Assembly: GCA_949752745.1 (NCBI GenBank)
Contig: OX457031.1
Span: 20,952,199 to 21,016,198, forward strand
Length of the DNA stretch: 64,000 bases
Direction of reading: 5' to 3'
Source: Protula sp. h YS-2021
Taxonomy: Eukaryota > Annelida > Polychaeta > Sabellida > Serpulidae
The translations under genes were made by a program, and so were the position numbers. Below the pieces are notes generated by a model. That model was not told the DNA's origin. It saw nothing but the letters and a program-made list of their open reading frames with translations, and ran no database searches. Positions 13,485 through 25,250 of this stretch are shown here, in pieces (position 1 is the first letter of the stretch; each line of letters opens with the position of its first letter).

Positions 13485-16400
13485 AGTCATAGGGAGACCA
13501 TGCATTATATATAGCACTTAACGAAAAAAAGGCCTGTTTACGGTGCTAAATTATCTTTTTCTTCACTTTCGTGCTAAACCATGTGTAACCATCTTGAATA
13601 GTTAAAGAAAAATGCTGGTTGTTATAAATTTTTTAATACATAATATAAAGCGGAACTGATCTCCTTAAGCTGATTTTTCGGCACTTGTATTTATACGCGG
13701 TATAAAATTTAGGATCAAATTAAAAGCTTGTTATCAAGTGGCAATGCACAAATTTAATTTTAAAACACAATATATTATATCCACTGGGCTGTAGAATCAT
13801 TCGTTTTTTGTTTGCTGTATAGTTTCATAACATTTAAGCACGCTAAGAATTAAAAAGACCTACTTTTGATCTCCCTAAATTTTTGGTCTCCCTAATGCTG
13901 TTAGTTTGGCGAAAATGGTCCCCGTATTGGTACAGGTACATTTCTATATATGTTGCATGGTCTTTGCTTTTGGTCTAGGTTTGCGAAAATCTTCTATATA
14001 GCAATGTGATACAATGCTCTTTGACGGTTTTCTTTCGACGTGCTCAAACCATTTTAGTCTTTTCTCAGAACCTTTTCGGTGCTGGTTCTCTTCTGTATGT
14101 CAAGCAGCTGACGTATTTTTAGCGCTCCTCATTTTGTCCTTCAGAGTGATTCTAAGATTGCTCTGAGACATTGCATCTTAAACACTTTAAAGTATCTGAC
14201 GCTTACGGCTTTTAGCGTCTAAGGTTTTCATAAATAGCAATGGAAAATCGGTTCTTGATCGGACCTAGCTTTAAGTCTTCTGCTTATAGAGTCTATACCC
14301 AGATAGCTTTTTTCAAGCGTCCAAAAGCATCTTCGGTTTACCTCCGCTATGAAGTCTGGTACCACGTCGCACATGAATACAAACTCTTCCACGTGTTCAA
14401 CATTTGTTCATCGATGTTTATCTGATGGTCGGAAGGTCAATTTTTTCATACTCCAGTTTTGAGTGTGGTCTGTAGTTGTTCGGCCGCAAGTTTAACTTTT
14501 CAAACATGAACGAAAGTAAACTGTTGACATCTGTGTGTCTGATGTCTGAAAAAAGGGTGTCGCTAAATCAAAAGGTGTTATCTGATGATTTCAGTTTTGT
14601 CATCACAAATTCCAGGAATATATTGGACAGGTTTGGCGATAACAGACATCCTTGACGTACCCCTACTCCAGCTTTTAGACATTCTGAGCATTTAGTCCAG
14701 TGCGCATTCACTGTGCAGATACACCTCTTCAATGATACAAATAAATTTTAGATCTTAGCCTTTTGGTAACATCATTTTCTACAGTGCTTTTTTCAAGTCT
14801 GTATCGAATACCGCCTTGATGTCAACAAAATTGAAGTGTAGTGGTATTGTGTATTCCTTCCCCTTCTCTGTTAAATATTGTGTTTGTTATTCCTCTTGAT
14901 TATCTCAATCCAAATTGGATATCTCCCAGTGAGTTTTTGGTTCCTTCTTTCACTCTGTTAAAAGGATTCTGCTAAATACTGTGCCCGGGATCGATAACAA
15001 TTACATTGTCCTTCAGATGGCGGGGTAGTTTTATAGCATTTTTATAAATGGGTTTAAATATCATTTTAGACCAATCATTCGTCCAAACTTTGTCGAAGAT
15101 TTTTGCAGCATCACACTCATTCAGTCACCTCCTACTCTTAAGGCATGTGCCGTGATTTGGTCATGGCCAGGTGCTTTGTTTACTTTGATTTGACTAACAG
15201 CTTTTTCCACCTCTTTGTAACGGTATCAGTTGCCGGCTGTCGGAGTTTGTTGGTGTACCTTGAACTATGATGCAGTCAAGCCGATTTAGTTTTTTGTCAT
15301 TAATATACATCCAAGCTGCTCTCATTCTTTTGTCTTTTATGCAGAAAGATTGATTTTGCTTTGTGATATCAAGGTTAGTAATAGAGCAAAATTGCAAGAG
15401 GTTATAGCCATTTTTATTTGTGGCACCTAGTTCAAAGCTTCCCCAAATTCCGCTGTTGCCCGTTCCCACTTGGCATTGAAGTCGCCTATTATCACATTTA
15501 TGTTATTATTTGGAACTGCATCGATTTTTGTTTGCAGCAAATCGTAGAATTCATCAAGGTGTAGTTGAAACTAGAATCTGGAGCAAATGCTTTCCATTTT
15601 GTGCCTCCATTTTCATACTAACTTGTCTGGTGACATTTTTTCAAATGATGCCATGCCTGTGGTGTATTCTCCACTATTAGAATAGTGCTTCTTCTTATAG
15701 TTTGACACCTATAAGAGGGCATTGCGACATATTCTTCTTCTTCAAGCTTTTCTTCCATTTTTGATGTGCAACGTTTTTCTGGCAATCCAAGTAGTTTCTG
15801 TCGTGTGCCTGAGGCCTTTACTTGTAAGTTCGTCTTCGGGTTTTTCTGTATACTTGATCATCCAAAGAGAGTGTGTCCGCTGTGCCGGGCCGCTCCTTAA
15901 ACTCTCCCACCGATAATATTGATTAAGACGAAGAATTCGCCTGCATTACGCCGAGGTTCAGATTACCACTACTGCCTGGTACTCCGTCAGTTGGCCTGCC
16001 AGTCACAGCAATTTACCAGGCAGATTGTTGCCGAATGTTCGATAGTTCCTTTCCTTCTTGGAGCCACTTGACGGGGAGTAGGAGGACCATTCCAGGTTAG
16101 TTCAGCTCTCAGTGAGGGTGTGGACCAGATGTTAGTAAAGCTAGATTGCAACTTCATTCATGCAAGCTACATCTACGAGCTACATCCGCATGAGGTACAA
16201 ACGCATGACTGGGACTAACACACAGATGCTACCGTTCCCTTACACCTACACAACATTGTTTTGGCAAATAATTATTTCTTCGATGTTCTTAATCCTTAAA
16301 CAATGTTGGAAATACATATATATTAAAGTAACAACAATAAAATAAACGCAACATATTATTTTGAATTAATGAATCCTGGTTTAAAAAACTACAAATGTAT

Positions 16401-17722
16401 AAAATTCCAAAACGCATCATCTTAAGAATTACCAGATGTTGTGCTGTGTGACGGATCCGGTATCAATTGTTGGTGAATGCATGAAAATTCATATACACAG
16501 CTACAACACTAAAGTGATTTCTCCACAATAAACGGTTAAGTACTCGAAATATGGCGAATAGCTGATGAAAGTCTATTTTTTAGCAATTGCCAATTTAATT
16601 GTAGCTGATATTATTGCTGATAAAATTTTCACGTGTTTTCAAATTTCCTGATTGTGATGTAGAAACTGTGGGACAGGAGTCGGACAAATATTTGGCAGAT
16701 TGGGTGTTATATGTGCGCCACCAATTGTATACTTAGTAAGTGCATATATACATTGTTTTTCTATAATTTATGTAAAATATAATACAGATTATAATCAAAG
16801 CGTAATAAATTTTGAAATTATAGCTAGATTAATATATAAATGCAATAACAATACTCAAAATACTCAACATAGCAAGCAAAATATGGTTCTAGAATAAAAT
16901 ATGATGCACACGGCTAGGGATAGTGTTACAATACATGCGAGTCAATGTTGTGATGCATGATGATGCATGTAAGTTGTTGTGATGCATGACGATGCATAAG
17001 TGTTGATTTTGTGATTGGTTTATTCATACCAACCCAAGTTCATTTCTCTTTGGATAAAATTACCATTTGCTTAGGATCACAAAATAGCACATTTTAAAGA
17101 AGTGTTGACATGTAATATGCTTTGTAAGAACAGCAAATCAAAATAAAGTAACTTTCTATGAAGTAGACGAAAAGCCATATTCAATGGTTTCAAATCTAAC
17201 CTATCTGTAATAATAATGATCTATCTAAACCAAGACATGAAATTTTACTTAAGCTTCATAAAAAAGTACAAAATAACAAAAATTAAAGTATTGTAACAGT
17301 TGAGCAGCTTTACAAATTTTATCACTGATGTTTATCATGAGATACCTTACAAAAAAGATCATAAAAGTGCACTATCAACTTGAAAATGAACGCAAGTTTT
17401 TGTTAATAATTACTTAAAATTTAGGCTAATTACAAAGTAGCTTCTACCCTGCTAGCTTCATCAACCAAATATTTCTGTAAAGGTGAATAAGTGCTATTTT
17501 AAATTTAGATTTACTATTTTAAATTCAATTGAAAACTGTACTCTTTTTCACTTCCTCTACCAGAGCTCCATCAGTGAGATAGCCCCTTTCATCATTATTG
17601 CTGTTTCAACATTGCTGTCGCTTCCGGCTTGTTTTGCACTTCCAGAAACCAAAGGGGAGCCTTTGTTTGACACAATGAAAGGTGTTCAATCCAGTCGTGA
17701 CAGAAATGAGACACATACATAA
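5967..17722 (+). CDS. SLC22-family organic cation/anion transporter (11 exons)
   Basis: Multi-exon gene for a 12-helix major-facilitator transporter of the SLC22 organic ion family, expected in the plasma membrane moving small organic cations, anions or zwitterions. Exons: 5967-6264, 6445-6605, 6939-7031, 9786-9911, 10721-10846, 11309-11385, 11707-11940, 12222-12378, 12566-12747, 16663-16735, 17564-17722. All junctions are GT-AG and in compatible phase. Family marks seen: N-terminal LGGFGYWQRW before TM1, a Cys-containing extracellular loop, WNLVCD, the TM2-TM3 signature GQLSDNYGRK, EFVGRKWRT, PESPRWL, FTAELYPT and the C-terminal PETKG. The first in-frame Met is at 6099, giving about 517 aa, slightly short for the family. 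The frame stays open back to the acceptor at 5966, so an upstream exon may supply the real start. Substrate cannot be assigned. Confidence 0.9.
6445..6605 (+). CDS. SLC22 exon 2 (large extracellular loop)
   Basis: Acceptor cacag, donor gtgagc, phase 1 to 0. Encodes the loop between TM1 and TM2 with spaced cysteines (FDC, KCKDC) and several Asn-X-Ser/Thr sites, as expected for the glycosylated loop of the family. Confidence 0.85.
6939..7031 (+). CDS. SLC22 exon 3 (WNLVCD and TM2)
   Basis: 31 codons starting WNLVCDMDYVSDL and running through TM2 to the Gly-Gln that opens the MFS signature. Acceptor ttgtag, donor gtatac. Confidence 0.9.
9786..9911 (+). CDS. SLC22 exon 4 (MFS signature, TM3)
   Basis: 42 codons beginning LSDNYGRKTV, completing the TM2-TM3 MFS signature, then TM3 and the start of TM4 (RFLLG). 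Acceptor tttttag, donor gtaagt. The preceding intron (7032-9785) holds two unrecognised open frames, 7253-7654 and 7954-8328. Confidence 0.92.
10721..10846 (+). CDS. SLC22 exon 5 (TM4-TM5)
   Basis: 42 codons with the conserved EFVGRKWRT between TM4 and TM5. Acceptor tttttag, donor gtaatt, both phase 0. Confidence 0.92.
11309..11385 (+). CDS. SLC22 exon 6 (TM6)
   Basis: Encodes GYYVTDWRYLTILSS and the TM6 segment ending in IPLW. Acceptor tgtgtag, donor gtaaaa, ends in phase 2. Confidence 0.88.
11707..11940 (+). CDS. SLC22 exon 7 (PESPRWL and central cytoplasmic loop)
   Basis: The acceptor is set by frame. Using the AG at 11705-11706 joins exon 6 as W-W-VIPESPRWL, whereas the AG just upstream (aaacag) would create a stop. 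Encodes the PESPRWL motif, the basic central cytoplasmic loop and the start of TM7. Donor gtaagt, phase 2. Confidence 0.85.
12222..12378 (+). CDS. SLC22 exon 8 (TM7-TM8)
   Basis: 52 codons with two hydrophobic helices and the loop FGRRKCF, the second-half counterpart of the MFS GRK signature. Acceptor tttcag, donor gtaagt. Confidence 0.9.
12566..12747 (+). CDS. SLC22 exon 9 (TM9-TM10, FTAELYPT)
   Basis: Begins VMFGVTASIL and ends in the family motif FTAELYPTCIR. Acceptor atgtgag, donor gtatac, ends in phase 2. Confidence 0.88.
13404..13482. repeat. (TA)n microsatellite
   Basis: About 39 uninterrupted TA units inside the transporter intron between exons 9 and 10. Confidence 0.97.
14030..15640 (-). 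mobile_element. Degenerate non-LTR retrotransposon (LINE) with endonuclease and reverse transcriptase remnants
   Basis: Read on the minus strand. Near 15480-15510 an endonuclease motif IGDFNAK is visible; it continues after a frame shift into the open frame 15469-15194, which carries NGYNLLQFC and NRLDCII, typical of the C-terminal half of APE-type LINE endonucleases. Farther along, near 14600-14710, is the reverse-transcriptase block GVRQGCLLSPNLSNIF; a short DIKAVFDTDL-like segment lies between them near 14800. Stops and frame shifts interrupt every domain, so it is dead. It sits antisense in the transporter intron. The endonuclease style resembles invertebrate RTE/CR1-like elements, but the clade is uncertain and the ends were not defined. 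Confidence 0.8.
16663..16735 (+). CDS. SLC22 exon 10 (TM11)
   Basis: Short exon joining phase 2 to phase 0. Encodes NCGTGVGQIFGRLGVI, the conserved segment after FTAELYPT and into TM11. Acceptor tgatgtag, donor gtaagt. About 3.9 kb of intron precedes it. Confidence 0.9.
17564..17722 (+). CDS. SLC22 exon 11 (TM12 and C-terminal tail)
   Basis: Acceptor ctaccag. Encodes TM12, the family motif LPETKGEPL and a short polar tail, ending at the TAA at 17720-17722. Confidence 0.92.
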   Translation, partial: SSISEIAPFIIIAVSTLLSLPACFALPETKGEPLFDTMKGVQSSRDRNETHT

Positions 17723-18132
17723 ATATTGTTACTTGTTAACATTTTGGCAACATATAAATGTTACAAAAGCATGTCAGACAATCAACGCAAAGTGGTTTCC
17801 TCTGGCACTTTTTCCTTGCAAATCTAAAAGTAAATTTTCGTCTTGTATTGGGAATAAAACAAAATATTTAAAGGTTTTCTTCGTTCAAAGTCTTCCCTAG
17901 CCATAAAAAAGGTTTTTTCTAGATTTTCTACTCGTTCAGCAAAAAGTGTGTTTCAATGGTAAAGGATATTGTAAAAATACTGCAATCGTCACACATTTTG
18001 CCATAGTTTCGGGTTTTAAATATATGAAGCATAAGAATACGTTCGGCCAAGAATAGGAACATTTCTAATGTATAATGAGAATGTTATAGAGTCACAAATA
18101 CTTCTTGCGATAAAATTCGGTTTATATTAATT

Positions 18133-18189
18133 ATGTTACACACACATTCAATCTGAATAACTTATTGAGATGGAATGTGTGTGTAACAT
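18133..18189. repeat. Perfect 17-bp inverted repeat (hairpin)
   Basis: ATGTTACACACACATTC at 18133-18149 is exactly complementary to GAATGTGTGTGTAACAT at 18173-18189, with a 23-nt loop. It lies about 400 bp beyond the transporter stop codon and could be a folded structure in a long 3' UTR or a short palindromic insertion. Confidence 0.75.
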
Positions 18190-19243
18190 GTGTGTGTCAG
18201 GCGACAAAACTTTTGTCTTATCGTATATTTTGGACGTAATACCATTTAAAAAAAGAATAACACTATATGAGTTAACGATTTCAGTTGATGATGTGTCTGA
18301 AATTTAAGAAACACCAGTTCTAATTTTGTCAAGCATAGGCCAGTCATAGAAGTAGCGTAATGTATCGACGAAAACAACAAGAACAAATTTTAATGTTTGT
18401 TTTTATGAGTAACAGACTTGTGAAAGAATTAAAAAATAAAGATTTATGCAGAGTCTTGAATTTAAGCAAATTTTAAAAATGTAATGAACACGGTTTATTA
18501 ATAAATTACTGAAGAGTACAATTCAAATAAATTTTTACAGTTTAGAATCTAGCAGATGCATACACCGTTTTAAAATATTGCTGCATAAAGGATGTATAAA
18601 CTGATGCCGAACAGCTTAGCAGTAAGTCGGAAACAAAAGTTACAGTTCTGTAATTTCTCAAGAGAACAGGCCTTCTGTCTGTAAACACTCCAATGTGTTA
18701 TTCACACATTAATCTGACTGCCTGTCAATATATTCTGTGTTTGTATACAAACCACATTCTGTAGAATTCTATTCATTTTAAGAGCATACCAAAGAGTCTT
18801 CGAAAATCTTAAATATCCTCGGATATAACACAGATTCTTTCTATAGACAGACAGTAAAGATGTTCTACAATGTAAATGACTTCTAGTTCTGTGTGACATG
18901 TGTGTGTTGTTAAGCACAGAGATCACAAAAGGTACTTTTCCCATTTGTCCATTTTTGAAAACAATCAGAATGTGAATATTTGCATTTTGTGGGGTTTTCC
19001 ACTGTGTGTTTGGACTTGGTAATTTTTAGCTCCTCGGATTTAATCAGGGAGAAGGCTTTTAAAGTAACAGATCTTTGGTGCTATTCTTGAGCAATCTTTG
19101 ACGTCGACCATTTCCACTTTGATTTTATACCGTTATTTATAGACTGGGCAAACACAATGACGTCACTGTTCTATTTGGCTCAAAAATAAAACTTAAAAGT
19201 GCAACATTAGCGAGCCCAAAAAAATTGAAAAAATCGCCAAAAA

Positions 19244-19720
19244 TACATTTTACCGAAAATGAAAAAAAACTTTGCAGTAACAATTTGCACTATATGTGGG
19301 TTCTTCTTGGTACGTTTCAGCCTAATCGAACAAACTGTTTCGGAGACATCACAACAATACAGAAAAAAAATAAAAATCAAAAATTTTAAAAATCGCCTAA
19401 AATACATTTTCAATGGAAATGAAGAAAAACTTCACAGTAAACATTTTGCACTATATGTGAGTTCTTCTTGCCACGTTTCAGCCTAATCCAATAAACTGTT
19501 TTAGAGAAATCGCAACAATATGGCCAAAAAAGGTAAGAATCAAACATTTAAAATTCACCAATAATACATTTTCAACGGAAATGAAAAACAACTTTGTAGT
19601 ATACATTTTCGCTATATGTGTGCTCTTCTTGCGACGTATGAGCGTTATCCAACCAACTGTTTTGGAGATATAGCCTTCCAAAGTGAAAAATGCACGAAAA
19701 CACCCCCCTATGTTCAAAAC
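19244..19720. repeat. Three tandem units of about 160 bp
   Basis: Units begin near 19244, 19401 and 19561. Each has the order ATACATTTT, then AAATGAA, an ACTTTG/ACTTCA block, a TATATGTG block, TCTTCTTG and a CTGTTT block. Units are clearly diverged from each other. The block is followed by the GACGGA-rich run at 19846-19910 and by GGGGGAGACATATA. Confidence 0.8.
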
Positions 19721-19845
19721 TTTGCCAAAAATAGAATTTTTGAATTAACGAAAAAATAAAACGGGCATCTTCTAGACATGTGCCCCAATATGTGTGTATG
19801 TTTTAAGAAAAATCGAGTTATTAATTTCATAAGAGCTCACTGCGG

Positions 19846-19970
19846 ACCGACGGACTGACGGAAAGACAGACGGACGGAAGGACAGACGGCAGGACGGACA
19901 TATGACGGACCCACTAAATGCTATATATGTCTCCCTTAGGGGGAGACATATAATTGCTGGGGTTCAGAAT
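19846..19970. repeat. GACGGA-rich simple repeat with terminal short palindrome
   Basis: A run of imperfect ACGGACGGAC-like units, then a short inverted repeat built from TATGTCTCCC and GGGAGACATA around 19926-19952. The same order, reversed, appears beside the 180-bp repeat at 46.9 kb, so this looks like one end of a repeat-family copy. Confidence 0.65.
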
Positions 19971-22900
19971 CTATCAGCAATGTCAAGTTTAATGTATACT
20001 GCAGTCTTCTGATTTAATATTATCTGTTCTTCGTTTACAAACGAATAAAGTATTTGTGGTAATGGAAGAGAGGCATAGTGAGACTCAGTATCAAGCAACA
20101 CGTTAGAATCCTTAAAATATATAATTAGACCTGTTATTATGTATCAGTTATGAAGTAAACAAATTACTCAATTAACTTATAGGGATCGAAGGTGAAAATA
20201 AACTAAATATCGAAGCAGAACGCTGTGTCTTGGGTCCTGAGATGTTTTAAAAAATAAATAATAATTCACTTTGTATAGATCTCTAGATATATTGTTCAGA
20301 TCGTTTACCTTTGAGCTGAATATATGAAATTCTGCGCAACATGTTGCACATCTGATCATGCAAAAGCAGTATCGTTTCTTTGGCAATGCAAAAGAACTAT
20401 TCTAAACCTTAAACCAAAATAATGATATCGTTCTGTATCATGAAATCCTGTGATAAAATTAGTTGTCTGCATCGTTTGCTAGTAAAACATGTCAACCATC
20501 TGTCAGTTTAACATTTCATTCATTTTTTTGTTTTGTTTTCGTTTGGAAATTTTAAAACCAAATTATTCGCTCACTTTGGTTGTTAGAATGACAAGGTCGA
20601 TATCATCTGTTGCATGATTACCATATGTTATCTTAGAGCTTCGTGGCCATTTTTATTCAGTTACTAGAGTTATAGAGTTATTCAAAATACAGTAACTGTT
20701 TTATTTACAAATTTCATGGCACAAACATGAAATCTTTATCAAAAGGAATGATAATATGCAAAACTGGAATTTCACACAGATTATTTCTCCATAACAGAGT
20801 CATATGGACTTGGCTGGCGATTGTTAGAGAAAATCAAGAGATTATTAAATCAGTTGTGAGATCAATGCAAGAAGATATCACTATAAAAGCGCTTTTTAGC
20901 TTGTGAAAAATTTCGATAATTGTTTAGAAGTTACATTGCTTCGAACTGCATTTTGCTGCATTTCCCAAACTCAGTTATTTATTTAACGTTTTGTATATAT
21001 CATTGAATATTTAAATTTTATAGACAAAAACCTGCCATTCTTACAAAGACTGAATACCGACTAAAACAGAAGCTTCTGTTAAAGGCTAAACTAGTACCTC
21101 GTCGCTGTATTTATACATGTTTGTGTCGTTTCCAAGCGATATACAAGGCTAATTTTCAGGGCGAAAATTTAGAAGACGTTTTGCCCTCGCTCTCCCAACA
21201 TTGTGAACTTTCCATGGGCGATGTTGAAGCAGATAATTATTTTCGGTGGGGAGGGGGCTGACAGAGACGATAGGTAATGATGCATTTAAAGTTGATTTTA
21301 GAGAGATATTTAATTCGTGACTGCTATCCGAATCGCCAAAATAAAAATTAAAGGAAAAAAAACAGAATAAAAAAACAATATGCAAAAAAGTGTTTAACAA
21401 AGCGTTTTTCTGCTAAACACACCTTTTGTCACCGTCACAACATCACCCATCTCCTTCAAATGAAAATCTGATCCTCCAGTGGTGAAGACTCGACGTTTTT
21501 ATGAAATAAGCTTGGCCTTTTTATAAGGAAATAAAAAATAAGAAATAAAATGCCTTAGACTTGGATGTGCCATGGTAATAAAATGAAAATGAAAAAAATT
21601 CTGTCAAATTCAGCGAAAATGAAAAAAAAATCAAAGCAATAAGAGGAAAACACTTCATCAACATGAAGATAACAAGCAAGATATGTTTACCAAAATAAAT
21701 TTCTTATTTCTTTTGGCTTCCTTTCTGTAATGCATAGGAGGAAAGCCCCACTTCGAATTTTCAGTGGTGCAATTATTCAATCACTAGAGCATTTTAAATG
21801 TTGAATAGGGTAACGCTACAAAGATTATTAATGCAACTTTTGATATCTCTTCCATTAGATATCTTCTATTTTGCTCTGTCATGACGGATCGATAAAACAC
21901 CAAACCTTTTTGAGATGAAGGAGAATTAATTCATGAATTTAAAAAATATTTTAATTTTAAAAGAGCTGGAGATAAAAAAAACTAAATTTACTTTCCTGTG
22001 ATAATATTAAATGCGCAAACATTTATTGCGATTATTCTTGATATGATGAAAATATTTTTCAATCTAAAACGAAATCTTTAGCCCAATTTCAAAGTGATGT
22101 CACATTGTTTTCCATTGACCTCCATGGATTTCTTCCAAAAGCTGGAGTCCTATATTTGTTGTCAGTGAAAAGCTAAGTGTAGATCAGAAAAGTCAGAAAT
22201 ATATTAAGATTTGCTTATTTTGATTTTTTCAGTGTCTATGTTCAGAGAAAAGACAAAATGTATAAAGTACCTAAGTATATTATTAGTTTTGTTTAGGCCA
22301 GCTTCAGGACGCATAAAATATTCCAAATTTCGTTTTATTAATGGCATGCCACATGCCAGTTCCGCAAGTGGCATGTTTACACTGCTTTTTGAACCGTGTT
22401 TAAAGTAATGATTTTTCAATAGTTCATTATTTGTATTGGGAATATTGCCCGACATGTCTCATCATTTCCCAAGTGTGAATTTGTGTGGCGGGGTGGGGGG
22501 ACGAAATATGACTTATATCTATTGCGCATAAATTGAAGTTTTTGTTATGTTTGTGTTTTATCGTTTGTTTTATTTGTTTCTTTGTTTATGATTTCTTGGG
22601 TATAATTTGAGGAATCTAAAATTCTTAACAGTGCATATATAAATATATAGCTTGCACCAGAAGGGCTGTAATAAGTATCAAATTTCCTTAAAATGGACTA
22701 AGTATTTTATAGCACTGGCTTATTTAATTTAAGTGTTCAAATCTTTCTTTGTGCAGGAAAACCAACAGCCTGTGATCAGGATCTCTTGTAGGTTACACCA
22801 CTAATAACCTCTCTACAAATTTTTCTGGAGCCTTACTGATAAAGTCTAATAAGGAGAAACCGCATAATGAATTTATCCTCAAAAGCTGTCTACATTTCTT

Positions 22901-24100
22901 TTAACAGGCGTAGCAACGTGTTGAGAAGTTTGCCTCTGAAAATTGGTTTCTTTTACAAAGCGCAGTGACGCTAAGGAACTTTAGGATATCGACTTCTCTA
23001 TTATCACTCGATTATGCTGTATTTTTTTCAGCTTGCTGTGTTTATTTCAAGGCAAATGTGTGAATTTAAAAAATCTAACAATGAATCAACAGAAAAAATA
23101 AATTATGTTATAAAATTGGGGCAACAATGATTTCCTAAAAATTATACCTGAGAAATGTCACATTGCTGGCCATGTTCTTACTTGCATCATGTACACTGAA
23201 GAAAAGAAAACTTCAATTTAGCTGTTCAGTGATTTTTTCTGCAGGTAACTGTACTTCATTCAGCGATCAATAACTATTTTCAGAAGCAATTAAATAGCAA
23301 CAATTTTACTAGAACAATAACCAATTCAAAATATTTCTGCACAAAAACATAAGTAGCTTAAACATTGTTCTTTAGGATCACATGTAGGATAGCTTTATAG
23401 TTTTACCTTTTGCATCCAACTTCCATTTCTTCATATGTCTTAAATTATATCTGTTTCGTGATAATTTAATGAAAATGTAATATATGCATACACCATAAAG
23501 AGCAACACAGGCATTATTAATCGATATTTTGTTCAAAAAAGCACACGGTAGGCTAATGATTTAGACAATTTACTATGTAACAAGAAAAGCACTTAACAAG
23601 AGGATTATATAGAGAAGCCAACAGAGCATTTCTTTTTTCTTACCATGAAATTATGAGGCACAGTCGAGTGATTTCCAGCAACAAATCTTATTCAGTTTTA
23701 TTTTTATTTGATCACACAAAGCAGAAAATCCCTATTGATTTTTTTAACGTTTCTTTATCATCCTCAAATGTATGCGGAACTTCACTTTCAAACTCTTTCA
23801 CGCAAAAACAGGGATGAATGGGAGAAAATCTGTTATTTGTATCGGACTGGTTTAACAATTGGAATATATGAAAGCTGTATAATTGGGTCGTGATGTATAA
23901 TACGTCGATGTAAATAAGAAAACTATATAAAGCACATAATTTGGAAAATCTTTTATAAATCATATAGACCATTGAATCAGTTTCTGAGCCAAAAGATACT
24001 GATATGAAACAAAATAACACCACAATAGTAGTATTTATAGTTCTGAAATTCAAGGCAATGACACCACGGAAGTATACACGTACGAGAGTATCATTGATCA

Positions 24101-24502
24101 ATGTTGAGTGTGATAAAAACACGATTACAGTTTCTTCCATTTATTCGCTAACACGCGATCCAACACTCATGGCACATTCAATTAAGTGCAATACCAGTAC
24201 CAATTAATATGTCCATAAGGGAGGCAAAATCAAGTGACGTAATGTTCTATTTATTTGACAAATTACAGAAAAATTTTAACGCTCTAAGTGGGATTCGAAA
24301 CCGAACCGCCCGTGCAAAAGTCCGCAATCAAATCCACTACGAAGCGGAGACACCCGATTAACTTACGCGTACATGCAGTTACATGCTTAAGCCATATAAG
24401 TGTTCCTTTTGTTTCAACAAGAAAAATTAAATTAAATAAATCATTTTATCATTATAAATTACATAAATAAAAAATAAAATTATTTTAACTTGATTTCACA
24501 AC
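24101..24502 (-). mobile_element. Insertion in the transporter pseudogene with a tRNA-derived SINE-like core
   Basis: Interrupts the pseudo-exon between the matches at 24041-24100 and 24503-24606. On the minus strand, 24339-24289 reads TAGTGGATTTG (A-box-like) followed by GGTTTCGAATCCC (B-box-like with one extra T), the polymerase III promoter pattern of tRNA-derived SINEs. Ends and target duplication are not resolved. Confidence 0.5.
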
Positions 24503-25158
24503 GAGCTTGATGGCTTTAGATATTGGCAAAGATGGATATTCTTCCTTATATGTTTGGCTAATATATTCTCTGGTTCGGCTCAGTTGCTGCTAGTTTACAC
24601 AAGTAAAGTCAAACAGTCTGCGCTATTAAATTGCAAAAAGCAGTTCGTAGTTTTTACGAGAACCAAATTAAGATGAGTACTGAAACATTTTATATTTTGT
24701 ATTTTTGATAATTTCTCTTTCTGAAAGATCTTTTCTTTCTCATTTCTATCATTTTCATCTGTAATGAAGTAAAGCAATTAGCATCGTCTTAAATAATTGA
24801 TTACTTTTTAACTTTTGTTCTTATACAGGCAGAACCTCTTTTCGAATGCACACAGGTGAGACTACCTGGGACAGATAGAAATTTGTCACCTTGGTTCAAC
24901 ATACGAATGAATCTACAAATATCCATAAGTGTTATAATATGCGTACGTACGGAGTATGTACGAGTGCGCACTGATTCGCATCGATCCAAATATTCATCGA
25001 TCTATTCCCAAGACTATTTAAATGCAAATTGTATCCAAAACATCTACTCTATATGATTATTTATCTACGGAATATTAAAAAAGTCTATTCAACAGAAAAT
25101 ACTTTATTTTAATAAAATTTAAAATACAGGGAAACTGAATTTTGAAAAAGTAAGTTGG

Positions 25159-25250
25159 CCAGGCCAGAACTCGAACCTCAGCTACTCAGTAACACCACAA
25201 AGTCGCATTCTCTACAGTGACGCCACTTTGAGCCTACGCCACACTGTTGC
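25159..25250 (-). mobile_element. tRNA-derived SINE-like sequence
   Basis: On the minus strand the sequence reads TAGGCTCAAAG (A-box-like) and, about 50 nt later, a perfect B box GGTTCGAGTTC. I could not fold it into a clean cloverleaf, so a SINE head is more likely than a functional tRNA gene. It lies between fragments of the transporter pseudogene. Confidence 0.5.

Larger units (their letters stand above)
17723..21197. other. Intergenic stretch between the transporter and its decayed copy
   Basis: No coding exon recognised. It contains a 17-bp-arm hairpin at 18133-18189 and a repeat block at 19244-19970, listed separately; the remainder is AT-rich and featureless to me. Confidence 0.6.

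Noticed and set aside
25159..25250. Candidate functional tRNA gene on the minus strand
   Set aside because: It has good A and B box-like sequences but I could not form proper acceptor and anticodon stems, so it was called SINE-like.
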